From Vibrio pacinii DSM 19139 (GTDB lineage: Bacteria > Pseudomonadota > Gammaproteobacteria > Enterobacterales > Vibrionaceae): DNA of 64,000 nucleotides. The notes under the pieces are model-generated. The model did not search any database. It worked only from the letters and a program-made list of their open reading frames with translations, and was not told the origin of the DNA. Made by a program: the position numbers and the translations under genes. Below are positions 57,532-64,000 of this stretch, piece after piece. Each line of letters begins with the position of its first letter. Positions within the stretch are counted from its first letter, which is position 1. The stretch spans positions 24,387-88,386 of the forward strand of contig NZ_JONH01000018.1 of NCBI RefSeq assembly GCF_000711795.1, written 5' to 3'.

Positions 57532-57858
57532 ATGAGTGATAAGATTTTGCAGCTAACTGATGACGGTTTTGAGAACGATGTGATCAATGCTGCAGGCCCA
57601 GTTCTTGTCGATTTTTGGGCAGAATGGTGTGGTCCTTGCAAAATGATCGCGCCAATTTTGGACGAAATCGCTGATGAGTACCAAGGCAAACTCACTATCG
57701 GTAAATTAAATATCGACCAAAACGCAGGTACTCCACCTAAGTTTGGTATCCGTGGTATTCCAACGTTGCTTCTTTTCAAAGACGGTAACGTAGCAGCGAC
57801 TAAAGTAGGTGCGCTGTCGAAAACTCAACTTAAAGAGTTTTTAGACGCTAATCTATAA
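57532..57858 (+). CDS. trxA: Thioredoxin 1
   Basis: Cytoplasmic dithiol reductant. The 108-aa protein carries the active site WAEWCGPCK (Cys33/Cys36) and the cis-proline loop RGIPTLLLF. The ATG at 57532 ([13 protein letters not shown]) corresponds to E. coli TrxA; an in-frame ATG 4 codons earlier is not needed. A terminator follows, then rho. Confidence 0.98.
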   Translation: MSDKILQLTDDGFENDVINAAGPVLVDFWAEWCGPCKMIAPILDEIADEYQGKLTIGKLNIDQNAGTPPKFGIRGIPTLLLFKDGNVAATKVGALSKTQLKEFLDANL

Positions 57859-57875
57859 TCCGCTGAATAAATAAG

Positions 57876-57905
57876 ACCGTGCATTATACTTAATGCACGG
57901 TTTTG
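57876..57905 (+). terminator. trxA terminator
   Basis: ACCGTGCATTA-TACT-TAATGCACGGT, 11-bp perfect stem, then TTTTG. Confidence 0.85.
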
Positions 57906-58060
57906 TTTTTGAACATCAACAAAATCTAGACTAGGCTAGTATTTAGTGATAATTTATCGCACGTTAATTAAACAAGAATCTCTTCTTGGTCGATCCTGTG
58001 ACCAAATTCATCTTAACCAAAAAAACAGATCCTATTTTGACTAAACAAGTATCTAACACC

Positions 58061-59320
58061 ATGAATCTAACAGAACTGAAGAACAGACCTGTGTCTGATC
58101 TTGTCAAACTTGGCGAAAGCTTAGGCCTTGAAAACCTAGCACGTCTAAGAAAGCAAGACATCATCTTCGCCATACTTAAAGCGCACGCAAAAAGTGGTGA
58201 AGATATTTTTGGCGACGGGGTTCTGGAAATACTTCAAGACGGCTTTGGTTTCTTACGTAGCGCAGACTGCTCATACTTAGCAGGCCCAGATGATATATAC
58301 GTTTCTCCAAGTCAGATCCGTCGCTTCAATCTACGTACAGGTGACTCAATTGCCGGTAAGATTCGTCCGCCAAAAGACGGTGAGCGATATTTTGCTTTAC
58401 TTAAAGTCAATACCGTTAATGATGATAAGCCAGATAACGCGCGTAACAAGATTTTATTTGAAAACTTGACGCCACTGCACGCCAACGAGCGTATGGTGAT
58501 GGAGCGTGGAAACGGTTCGACAGAAGACATTACCGCTCGTGTTTTAGACCTAGCATCTCCGATTGGTAAGGGCCAGCGTGGTCTGATTGTAGCGCCGCCG
58601 AAAGCGGGTAAAACCATGCTGCTGCAAAATATTGCACAAAGCATTGCCTACAAACATCCTGAGTGTGTGTTAATGGTACTTCTTATCGACGAACGTCCGG
58701 AAGAAGTAACCGAAATGCAGCGCCTAGTGAAAGGCGAAGTGATTGCCTCTACCTTCGATGAACCAGCATCACGTCACGTACAAGTGGCTGAAATGGTTAT
58801 CGAGAAAGCCAAGCGCTTGGTTGAGCATAAGAAAGATGTGGTTATCCTACTTGACTCTATCACGCGTCTAGCACGTGCTTACAACACTGTTGTGCCTTCA
58901 TCAGGTAAAGTTCTTACTGGTGGTGTTGATGCCAATGCTCTGCATCGTCCTAAGCGTTTCTTCGGTGCAGCACGTAATGTCGAAGAGGGCGGCAGCTTGA
59001 CTATCATCGCGACAGCGCTTGTTGATACAGGCTCTAAGATGGATGAAGTTATCTACGAAGAGTTTAAAGGTACAGGCAACATGGAACTGCACCTTAACCG
59101 TAAAATTGCGGAAAAACGTGTCTTCCCTGCTATTGACTTCAACCGCTCTGGTACTCGTCGCGAAGAGCTTCTCACCAAAGCTGATGAACTACAGAAAATG
59201 TGGATTCTGCGTAAAATCGTTCACCCTATGGGCGAAAGTGATGCCATGGAATTCCTTATCGACAAATTGGCAATGACCAAGACTAACGATGAATTCTTTG
59301 ACGCAATGCGTCGTCAGTAG
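58061..59320 (+). CDS. rho: Transcription termination factor Rho
   Basis: Hexameric RNA-dependent ATPase that ends transcription. The 419-aa protein, the same length as E. coli Rho, starts [19 protein letters not shown]. It has the RNA-binding OSB domain ([28 protein letters not shown]), Walker A APPKAGKT at about residue 178, the Q-loop and the R-loop. The frame is open 25 codons upstream, but the ATG at 58061 fits homology; no clear ribosome site precedes it. A strong terminator follows. Confidence 0.98.
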   Translation: MNLTELKNRPVSDLVKLGESLGLENLARLRKQDIIFAILKAHAKSGEDIFGDGVLEILQDGFGFLRSADCSYLAGPDDIYVSPSQIRRFNLRTGDSIAGKIRPPKDGERYFALLKVNTVNDDKPDNARNKILFENLTPLHANERMVMERGNGSTEDITARVLDLASPIGKGQRGLIVAPPKAGKTMLLQNIAQSIAYKHPECVLMVLLIDERPEEVTEMQRLVKGEVIASTFDEPASRHVQVAEMVIEKAKRLVEHKKDVVILLDSITRLARAYNTVVPSSGKVLTGGVDANALHRPKRFFGAARNVEEGGSLTIIATALVDTGSKMDEVIYEEFKGTGNMELHLNRKIAEKRVFPAIDFNRSGTRREELLTKADELQKMWILRKIVHPMGESDAMEFLIDKLAMTKTNDEFFDAMRRQ

Positions 59321-59339
59321 TCTTTGCTTACTGCTTTAA

Positions 59340-59374
59340 CAAAAACGCCACCGCTTTTAGCGGTGGCGTTTTTG
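59340..59374 (+). terminator. rho terminator
   Basis: AAACGCCACCGC-TTTTA-GCGGTGGCGTTT followed by TT; 12-bp perfect stem. Confidence 0.92.
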
Positions 59375-59430
59375 TTTGCATTATCGGTTTGGAGCGAGCA
59401 CAATAAAAAAATTGTTACAAGGAGGTTAAC

Positions 59431-60426
59431 ATGCAACAAGGAATGTTGTCGTCGCTACTCCTATCCAGCCTATTATTGTTGGGCGCGCATAGTGCGACTG
59501 CTACCGAGATGCAGTCGCAGCGGGTTGAACAATGGCTGCAAGAGCCGCAAGTACACGATAAAGTCGCAGAGCTACTGCAATATGCTATCGAAGATGATGT
59601 TGATGGGCTTAATTTCGCTTTAAATCGCCTCGCGTTGCCCGTGCAAGAAGTTGTGCGTTTTCTACTGCTGAAAAACATCGAAGATCAGCAATTGCTCCTT
59701 ACTCCTCAGATGGCGTTATTTGTCGAGCAGCAAAAAAATCGGGTTCCAACTTACCAAGTACTCGAGCGAGGGGATGGTTATGAGTTTACGGTTCCTGCCT
59801 TTAATTACTCTGCTATTGCTAATCGTTTGTTGAAACAGTGGCGTCAAGATCAGTCAACCTTGGGTTTTGTGCTTGTTGCTGAGCGAGGAGAGTTGGTACT
59901 CAAGGAGTGGTTATCGGGTAGTGATTATCAGATTCAAACTCGCGAATCGTTGTTGATTCGAGAGCTCGACAGCTTATCCCCACAAGCGGTTACCCAATTA
60001 GTTGAGCAACTCACACAAGAGGCTGTGACGAGCTGGCTTCCATCATCACAAGTCATGGTGCGTTTGGCACAAGTTAGCCAAGATCCGCACATTTATAAAT
60101 TGTTGTGGCTAATGAAAGCCGACTTTCACAGTAAGCAAGAGCTCGTTCGCTTAGCGCAAGCGGGCGATGTGTTTTCTCTTAACCAAGTGATCGCCGCCGC
60201 TCGTAACCCGAGCTTAAAACAGCGCGCGATCAGTGAGCTGACCAAAGTGCGTCCAATGTCCGATCAAGTGAAGCAATTTTTAATCAGTAAAATGTCTGGA
60301 TCTGATGAGACTCGCTTTATCGCTGGGGAGCTAGCGTTGCACGGTCATTCATCTTGGCTACGAGAGTTAGTAAGTACCAATCAACAAGTGAATCGTCGTG
60401 CGATAAACAGTGTGATCGGCCAGTAG
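59431..60426 (+). CDS. Secreted helical protein of unknown function
   Basis: A 331-aa protein I do not recognise. A signal peptide (LLSSLLLLGAHSATA, cleaved near residue 25) suggests export. The mature protein looks all-helical, with repeated segments of HEAT/Sel1-like character (for example VFSLNQVIAAARNPSLKQRAISELTKV). No cysteine pairs or catalytic motif are visible. A strong ribosome site, AAGGAGGTTAAC, precedes the ATG. It is a single gene between rho and ubiD. Confidence 0.7.
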   Translation: MQQGMLSSLLLSSLLLLGAHSATATEMQSQRVEQWLQEPQVHDKVAELLQYAIEDDVDGLNFALNRLALPVQEVVRFLLLKNIEDQQLLLTPQMALFVEQQKNRVPTYQVLERGDGYEFTVPAFNYSAIANRLLKQWRQDQSTLGFVLVAERGELVLKEWLSGSDYQIQTRESLLIRELDSLSPQAVTQLVEQLTQEAVTSWLPSSQVMVRLAQVSQDPHIYKLLWLMKADFHSKQELVRLAQAGDVFSLNQVIAAARNPSLKQRAISELTKVRPMSDQVKQFLISKMSGSDETRFIAGELALHGHSSWLRELVSTNQQVNRRAINSVIGQ

Positions 60427-60518
60427 TGGCGTTGAGTATAAGCTCATAAAAAAGAGGGCTCAGTCGAATCCTGTTTTTGTTATACTGCCTGCAGATTAAC
60501 CAGTCGATAATTAGGTCT

Positions 60519-62375
60519 ATGAGTTTTAAGGATTTACGCGATTTTATCGCCCATCTAGAGCAACAAGGTAAGCTGAAACGCATCGCTCACCCCGTTGACC
60601 CCAACTACGAAATGACAGAGATCAGCGATCGCACTTTGCGTGCTGGTGGTCCTGCGTTGTTATTTGAAAACCCAGTTGGCTATGACATGCCAGTGTTAAC
60701 TAACTTGTTTGGTACCCCTGAACGTGTTGCGATGGGGATGGGGCGCGATGAAGTTAAACAGCTCAGAGAGGTAGGAAAATTACTTGCCTATCTAAAAGAA
60801 CCTGAGCCGCCCAAAGGGTTCAAAGATGCACTCGATAAGCTGCCAGTGTTTAAGCAAGTGCTTAATATGCCTGCCAAACGCTTACGCAAAGCGCCGTGCC
60901 AAGAGGTCGTCTGGCAAGGTACAGAGGTTGACTTAGACAAGATTCCGGTTATGAGTTGTTGGTCGGGAGACGTAGCGCCATTGCTGACTTGGGGATTAAC
61001 CGTCACTAAGGGGCCAAACAAGAAGCGGCAGAACCTGGGCATTTACCGCCAACAAAAAATCGCCAAAAATAAAATTATTATGCGCTGGCTCGCTCATCGA
61101 GGAGGCGCACTTGATTTACGCGACTGGATGGAAATGCATCCTGGGCAACCTTTCCCTGTGTCGGTCGCATTTGGTGCCGATCCGGCCACTATTTTAGGTG
61201 CAGTCACGCCCGTGCCGGATACTCTATCCGAATACGCGTTTGCTGGATTATTGCGTGGCAGTAAAACAGAAGTGGTTAAATCACTCAGTAATGATCTTGA
61301 TGTCCCCGCCAGTGCCGAAATCGTTATGGAAGGTTATATTGATCCAAACGAGTTCGCCGATGAAGGTCCATATGGCGATCATACGGGTTACTATAACGAA
61401 AAAGAAAAGCATCACGTATTTACCATCACGCACATCACCATGCGTAAAGACCCTATTTACCACAGTACTTATACTGGGCGTCCGCCTGATGAGCCTGCCG
61501 TATTAGGTGTTGCACTCAATGAAGTGTTTGTTCCTATCTTACAAAAACAATTCCCTGAGATTGAAGACTTCTATCTCCCGCCAGAAGGTTGCTCGTATCG
61601 TATGGCAGTTGTGACGATGAAGAAGCAATACCCTGGGCATGCAAAACGAGTGATGATGGGCGTGTGGTCGTTTTTACGGCAGTTTATGTACACCAAGTTT
61701 GTCATTGTTTGTGATGAAACCGTTGATGCCCGTGATTGGAATCAAGTGGTGAAAGCAATGACAGAGCATATGGATCCAGTTAGAGATGCGCTGTTCATTG
61801 ATAATACGCCTATCGACTCATTGGATTTTGCTTCGCCAGTGGCTGGGCTCGGCTCAAAAATGGGCTTGGATGCCACCGTGAAATGGCAAGCTGAACAACC
61901 AGAGAGTGAACACAGTAATAGCGTTTGCCCGAAACTTAATCAGCAACAGTTGGACGAGTTTATCCGCAGTAATCCGCAAGTGATAGATATCTATCTCCCT
62001 GACAGTGTGATTAATAATCGCTTTGCCGTAGTGACGATGGATAAGCAAGCTGCAGGTGAATCACAAGCATTAGCTGAGAAAGTGGAGGCGTGGTTAAGTG
62101 AACACGGTTTGCCGAAATTTATCGTGATGTGTGACCATGATGTCAATGCTCGTGATTGGAACGACGTTATTTGGGCTATCACCACTCGCATGGACCCGGC
62201 ACGGGATACGAAACGTGTCAGTGGTAGTGAGTCTTTGCCATCAAGGCTGATACTGGATGCTACTAATAAAGTACAAGGGGAGGAGGTAACTCGCGAATGG
62301 GGCACACCAATTAGCAAAGATCCGCAACTTGTTGCGAAAGTCGATGCGTTCTGGGATAAGTTGGGTATCCTATGA
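60519..62375 (+). CDS. ubiD: 3-octaprenyl-4-hydroxybenzoate decarboxylase UbiD
   Basis: Prenylated-FMN-dependent decarboxylase of ubiquinone synthesis. The 618-aa protein has the UbiD core: [53 protein letters not shown], and [18 protein letters not shown] with the catalytic Glu-Arg-Glu set expected nearby. It is about 120 residues longer than E. coli UbiD (497) because the C-terminal segment is present twice (about residues 350-480 and 488-610). The start at 60519 ([12 protein letters not shown]) fits homology. Its stop overlaps the ferredoxin start (ATGA). Confidence 0.95.
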   Translation: MSFKDLRDFIAHLEQQGKLKRIAHPVDPNYEMTEISDRTLRAGGPALLFENPVGYDMPVLTNLFGTPERVAMGMGRDEVKQLREVGKLLAYLKEPEPPKGFKDALDKLPVFKQVLNMPAKRLRKAPCQEVVWQGTEVDLDKIPVMSCWSGDVAPLLTWGLTVTKGPNKKRQNLGIYRQQKIAKNKIIMRWLAHRGGALDLRDWMEMHPGQPFPVSVAFGADPATILGAVTPVPDTLSEYAFAGLLRGSKTEVVKSLSNDLDVPASAEIVMEGYIDPNEFADEGPYGDHTGYYNEKEKHHVFTITHITMRKDPIYHSTYTGRPPDEPAVLGVALNEVFVPILQKQFPEIEDFYLPPEGCSYRMAVVTMKKQYPGHAKRVMMGVWSFLRQFMYTKFVIVCDETVDARDWNQVVKAMTEHMDPVRDALFIDNTPIDSLDFASPVAGLGSKMGLDATVKWQAEQPESEHSNSVCPKLNQQQLDEFIRSNPQVIDIYLPDSVINNRFAVVTMDKQAAGESQALAEKVEAWLSEHGLPKFIVMCDHDVNARDWNDVIWAITTRMDPARDTKRVSGSESLPSRLILDATNKVQGEEVTREWGTPISKDPQLVAKVDAFWDKLGIL

Positions 62376-62641
62376 GTCATCGTGTTCTCTTGTTGCCTCA
62401 TAACATACATTTTGAAGTGCAAGATGGACAAACGGTGTTGGAAGCTGCGCTCAACAATAATATTCGCTTTCCTCACCGCTGCCAGGTTGGTGCGTGCGCT
62501 GCCTGTTTGTGTCGTAAACTAGAAGGGACAGTCTCTTATCACCTTGAACCTATGCTCACCGATAAAGAGCAACAACAAGGTTGGATATTTGCTTGCCAAG
62601 CCTTCGCAGAAAGTAAATTAGTCCTTACTCTGGAAGAGTAA
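62372..62641 (+). CDS. 2Fe-2S ferredoxin (plant type)
   Basis: An 89-aa electron carrier with the plant-type cluster ligands Cys37, Cys42, Cys45 ([11 protein letters not shown]) and Cys75 (FACQAF). It sits in an ATGA overlap after ubiD and 14 bases before fre, so the three form one operon. It resembles the ferredoxin domain of flavin-reductase fusion proteins but is a separate gene. A role in feeding electrons to or from Fre is inferred. Confidence 0.9.
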   Translation: MSHRVLLLPHNIHFEVQDGQTVLEAALNNNIRFPHRCQVGACAACLCRKLEGTVSYHLEPMLTDKEQQQGWIFACQAFAESKLVLTLEE

Positions 62642-62655
62642 GTTAGAGGAACACC

Positions 62656-63369
62656 ATGACTATTCAATGTAAAGTAAAGTCAATTCAGCCTTTGGCTTGC
62701 AATACTTACCAAATCCTATTGCACCCTCAAAGTTCAATGAACTTTAAAGCAGGCCAGTACCTAATGGTGGTAATGGGAGAAAAAGATAAGCGACCATTCT
62801 CGATCGCGAGTAGCCCTTGCCGTCATCAAGGTGAGCTAGAGCTGCATATAGGCGCCGCAGAACATAATGCTTATGCGCATGAAGTTGTCGAAGCGATGAA
62901 AACTGCGCTAGAAAGTGGCAGTGAGATTACTATTGATGCGCCACACGGTGACGCTTGGTTAAAACAAGAGAGTGAGCGTCCTTTGTTGCTGATTGCTGGT
63001 GGCACTGGGTTTAGTTATGTTCGCTCTATTTTAGATCATTGTATTGCTCAAAACTTGACGAACGAAATCCACCTTTATTGGGGCGGTCGCGATGAACGTC
63101 AGCTTTATGCTCAGCAAGAGTTAGAACAAATCGCTGAGCAGCATGCTAATGTCCATTTCATTCCAGTGATTGAGCAAGCACCCGAGGGTTGGTTAGGTAA
63201 GGTTGGCAATGTTTTACAGGCGATTGATCAAGACTTTGACTCGCTAGCTGAATACGACATCTATATTGCTGGTCGTTTTGATATGGCGGGTGCTGCGCGC
63301 GAGCAGTTCACTTTAAATAAGAACGCACTGGCAGAAAGAATGTTTGCTGATGCTTATGCTTTTATCTAA
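62656..63369 (+). CDS. fre: NAD(P)H-flavin reductase Fre
   Basis: Reduces free FMN, FAD or riboflavin with NAD(P)H, and by doing so reduces ferric siderophores and supplies reduced flavin to other enzymes. The 237-aa protein shows the flavin-binding [10 protein letters not shown], the NAD-binding [16 protein letters not shown] and a C-terminal [14 protein letters not shown], as in ferredoxin-NADP reductase family members such as Fre and LuxG. Ribosome site TTAGAGGAAC. Last gene of the ubiD operon. A strong terminator follows. Confidence 0.94.
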   Translation: MTIQCKVKSIQPLACNTYQILLHPQSSMNFKAGQYLMVVMGEKDKRPFSIASSPCRHQGELELHIGAAEHNAYAHEVVEAMKTALESGSEITIDAPHGDAWLKQESERPLLLIAGGTGFSYVRSILDHCIAQNLTNEIHLYWGGRDERQLYAQQELEQIAEQHANVHFIPVIEQAPEGWLGKVGNVLQAIDQDFDSLAEYDIYIAGRFDMAGAAREQFTLNKNALAERMFADAYAFI

Positions 63370-63387
63370 AGCGCGCAGAAAGTGACG

Positions 63388-63415
63388 AAAAAGGGAGCGT
63401 TTTGCTCCCTTTTTG
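63388..63415 (+). terminator. fre terminator
   Basis: AAAAAGGGAGC-GTTTT-GCTCCCTTTTT, 11-bp perfect stem. Confidence 0.92.
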
Positions 63416-63476
63416 TGTCTCTTTGCACACAATTTCTACGAACGCTCATTTTTTTGATTTTTTTTAAAGAAAGGGC

Positions 63477-63504
63477 TTGCGCTTAAATCTCAACTCCCTA
63501 TAAT
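63477..63504 (+). promoter_or_regulatory. rrn P1 promoter
   Basis: TTGCGC (63477-63482), 16-base spacer, TATAAT (63499-63504), and a GC-rich discriminator (GCGCATC). An A/T-rich UP-element-like tract (TTTTTTGATTTTTTTTAAA) lies just upstream. Confidence 0.85.
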
Positions 63505-63613
63505 GCGCATCCACTGACACGGCAGACGCCGCAAGGCTTCAAGCCAGTTTCAGTAAAGCCAGCTAGTAAACTTTCGAGACAATACGTTAGAAAGAAAAAA
63601 TTCAAAAAAGTGT

Positions 63614-63641
63614 TTGACACTTTAATCTGAATCGCTAGAAT
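63614..63641 (+). promoter_or_regulatory. rrn P2 promoter
   Basis: Perfect TTGACA (63614-63619), 16-base spacer, TAGAAT (63636-63641), downstream of P1 as usual in rrn operons. Confidence 0.85.
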
Positions 63642-63680
63642 GGCTGCCTCTTCCGAAGTGACGTAAGTCACAAAGAAGAA

Positions 63681-63692
63681 CGCTCTTTAACA
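63681..63692 (+). promoter_or_regulatory. rrn leader boxA antitermination site
   Basis: CGCTCTTTAACA matches boxA (TGCTCTTTAACA). NusB/NusE bind here to keep polymerase from terminating inside rRNA genes. Confidence 0.85.
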
Positions 63693-63941
63693 ATATAAAC
63701 CTATCAATCTGTGTGGGCACTCGTTGATGATAATCCAATAGGTTGTTGCTTAGGCAATGACCGTTTCTTCGGAAACACATTGGGTTCAATGAACTGAGTG
63801 ACCAATACGAATAGCTACGTGTAGTTATTTGGCACAGTCAATTCATTATCATTCTGTTGGAATGATAATAGCTTTAAAATTACCGTTTACTTTCGAGTAA
63901 GCGCAGTTTTGAAGTCAGTATTCATTGAGCCGAAAAAACTT

Positions 63942-64000
63942 AAATTGAAGAGTTTGATCATGGCTCAGATTGAACGCTGGCGGCAGGCCTAACACATGCA
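63942..64000 (+). rRNA. 16S ribosomal RNA, 5' end (cut by the window)
   Basis: The bases from 63942 read AAATTGAAGAGTTTGATCAT, then GGCTCAGATTGAACGCTGG, the canonical bacterial 16S 5' end including the 27F primer region. Only the first 59 nt are in the window. Confidence 0.98.

Overview
The window is a 64 kb piece of a gammaproteobacterial chromosome. It is almost certainly from the genus Vibrio (Vibrionaceae), in the origin-proximal part of the main chromosome. The evidence is the gene order hemB - ryhB - polA - spf - engB, a Vibrio-type RyhB with the exact conserved core, Spot 42, two CsrB-family RNAs, a long (class II) IlvC, the gppA-rhlB / trxA-rho arrangement, and an rrn operon starting at the right edge. 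I cannot name the species. Nearly everything is core genome. I see no insertion sequence, prophage, integron or CRISPR array.

Layout. 1-4.7 kb: ubiE-ubiJ-ubiB (ubiquinone synthesis) running into tatABC (twin-arginine export). 4.7-8.4 kb: a cation/proton antiporter and tatD on the minus strand, then hemB and a GNAT acetyltransferase. 8.4-14.7 kb is RNA-rich: RyhB with a Fur-box promoter, an inverted pair of perfect DnaA boxes with five clustered GATC sites before polA, Spot 42, a probable further short sRNA, engB, cytochrome c4 and a CsrB/CsrC-family RNA in the position held by csrC in E. coli. 14.7-20.7 kb: a zinc-ribbon methyltransferase, yihI, a DUF2489 protein, hemN, and the divergent ilvY/ilvC pair. 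20.7-26 kb: ubiK and a TetR-controlled RND efflux operon with a perfect 18-bp palindromic operator. 26-29 kb: rep and cytochrome c5.

29.0-29.8 kb is a tRNA cluster, Arg-His-Pro-His-Pro. The His-Pro half has been tandemly duplicated, and each copy carries a decayed tRNA-Pro-like relic. 30.6-36 kb: a peptide-type ABC importer in gsiABCD-like order. 36-43.8 kb: a SPOR protein, a membrane-anchored coiled-coil protein, an unusual response regulator, gor, rlmJ, prlC, a tiny repeat lipoprotein, and a small DoxX-like gene relic. 44-54.6 kb: uvrD, a minus-strand CsrB RNA with 28 GGA triplets, ggt, a LysE exporter and AraC regulator, rarD, recQ with DUF3630, and yhhQ behind a preQ1-I riboswitch. 54.6-64 kb: gppA, rhlB, trxA, rho, a secreted protein of unknown function, ubiD (with an internal C-terminal duplication), a 2Fe-2S ferredoxin, fre, and the promoters, leader and first bases of a 16S rRNA gene.

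Shared themes: ubiquinone synthesis recurs (ubiE, ubiJ, ubiB, ubiK, ubiD, with fre as a possible flavin supplier). Haem and cytochrome genes recur (hemB, hemN, c4, c5). Post-transcriptional control is unusually dense: RyhB, Spot 42, two Csr sponges, a riboswitch, and the RhlB/Rho proteins. The best second looks are the duplicated tRNA block, the DnaA-box/GATC cluster before polA, the candidate short RNA after spf, the UbiD duplication, and the receiver protein with an unrecognised output domain. I did not find a clearly new multi-gene system.
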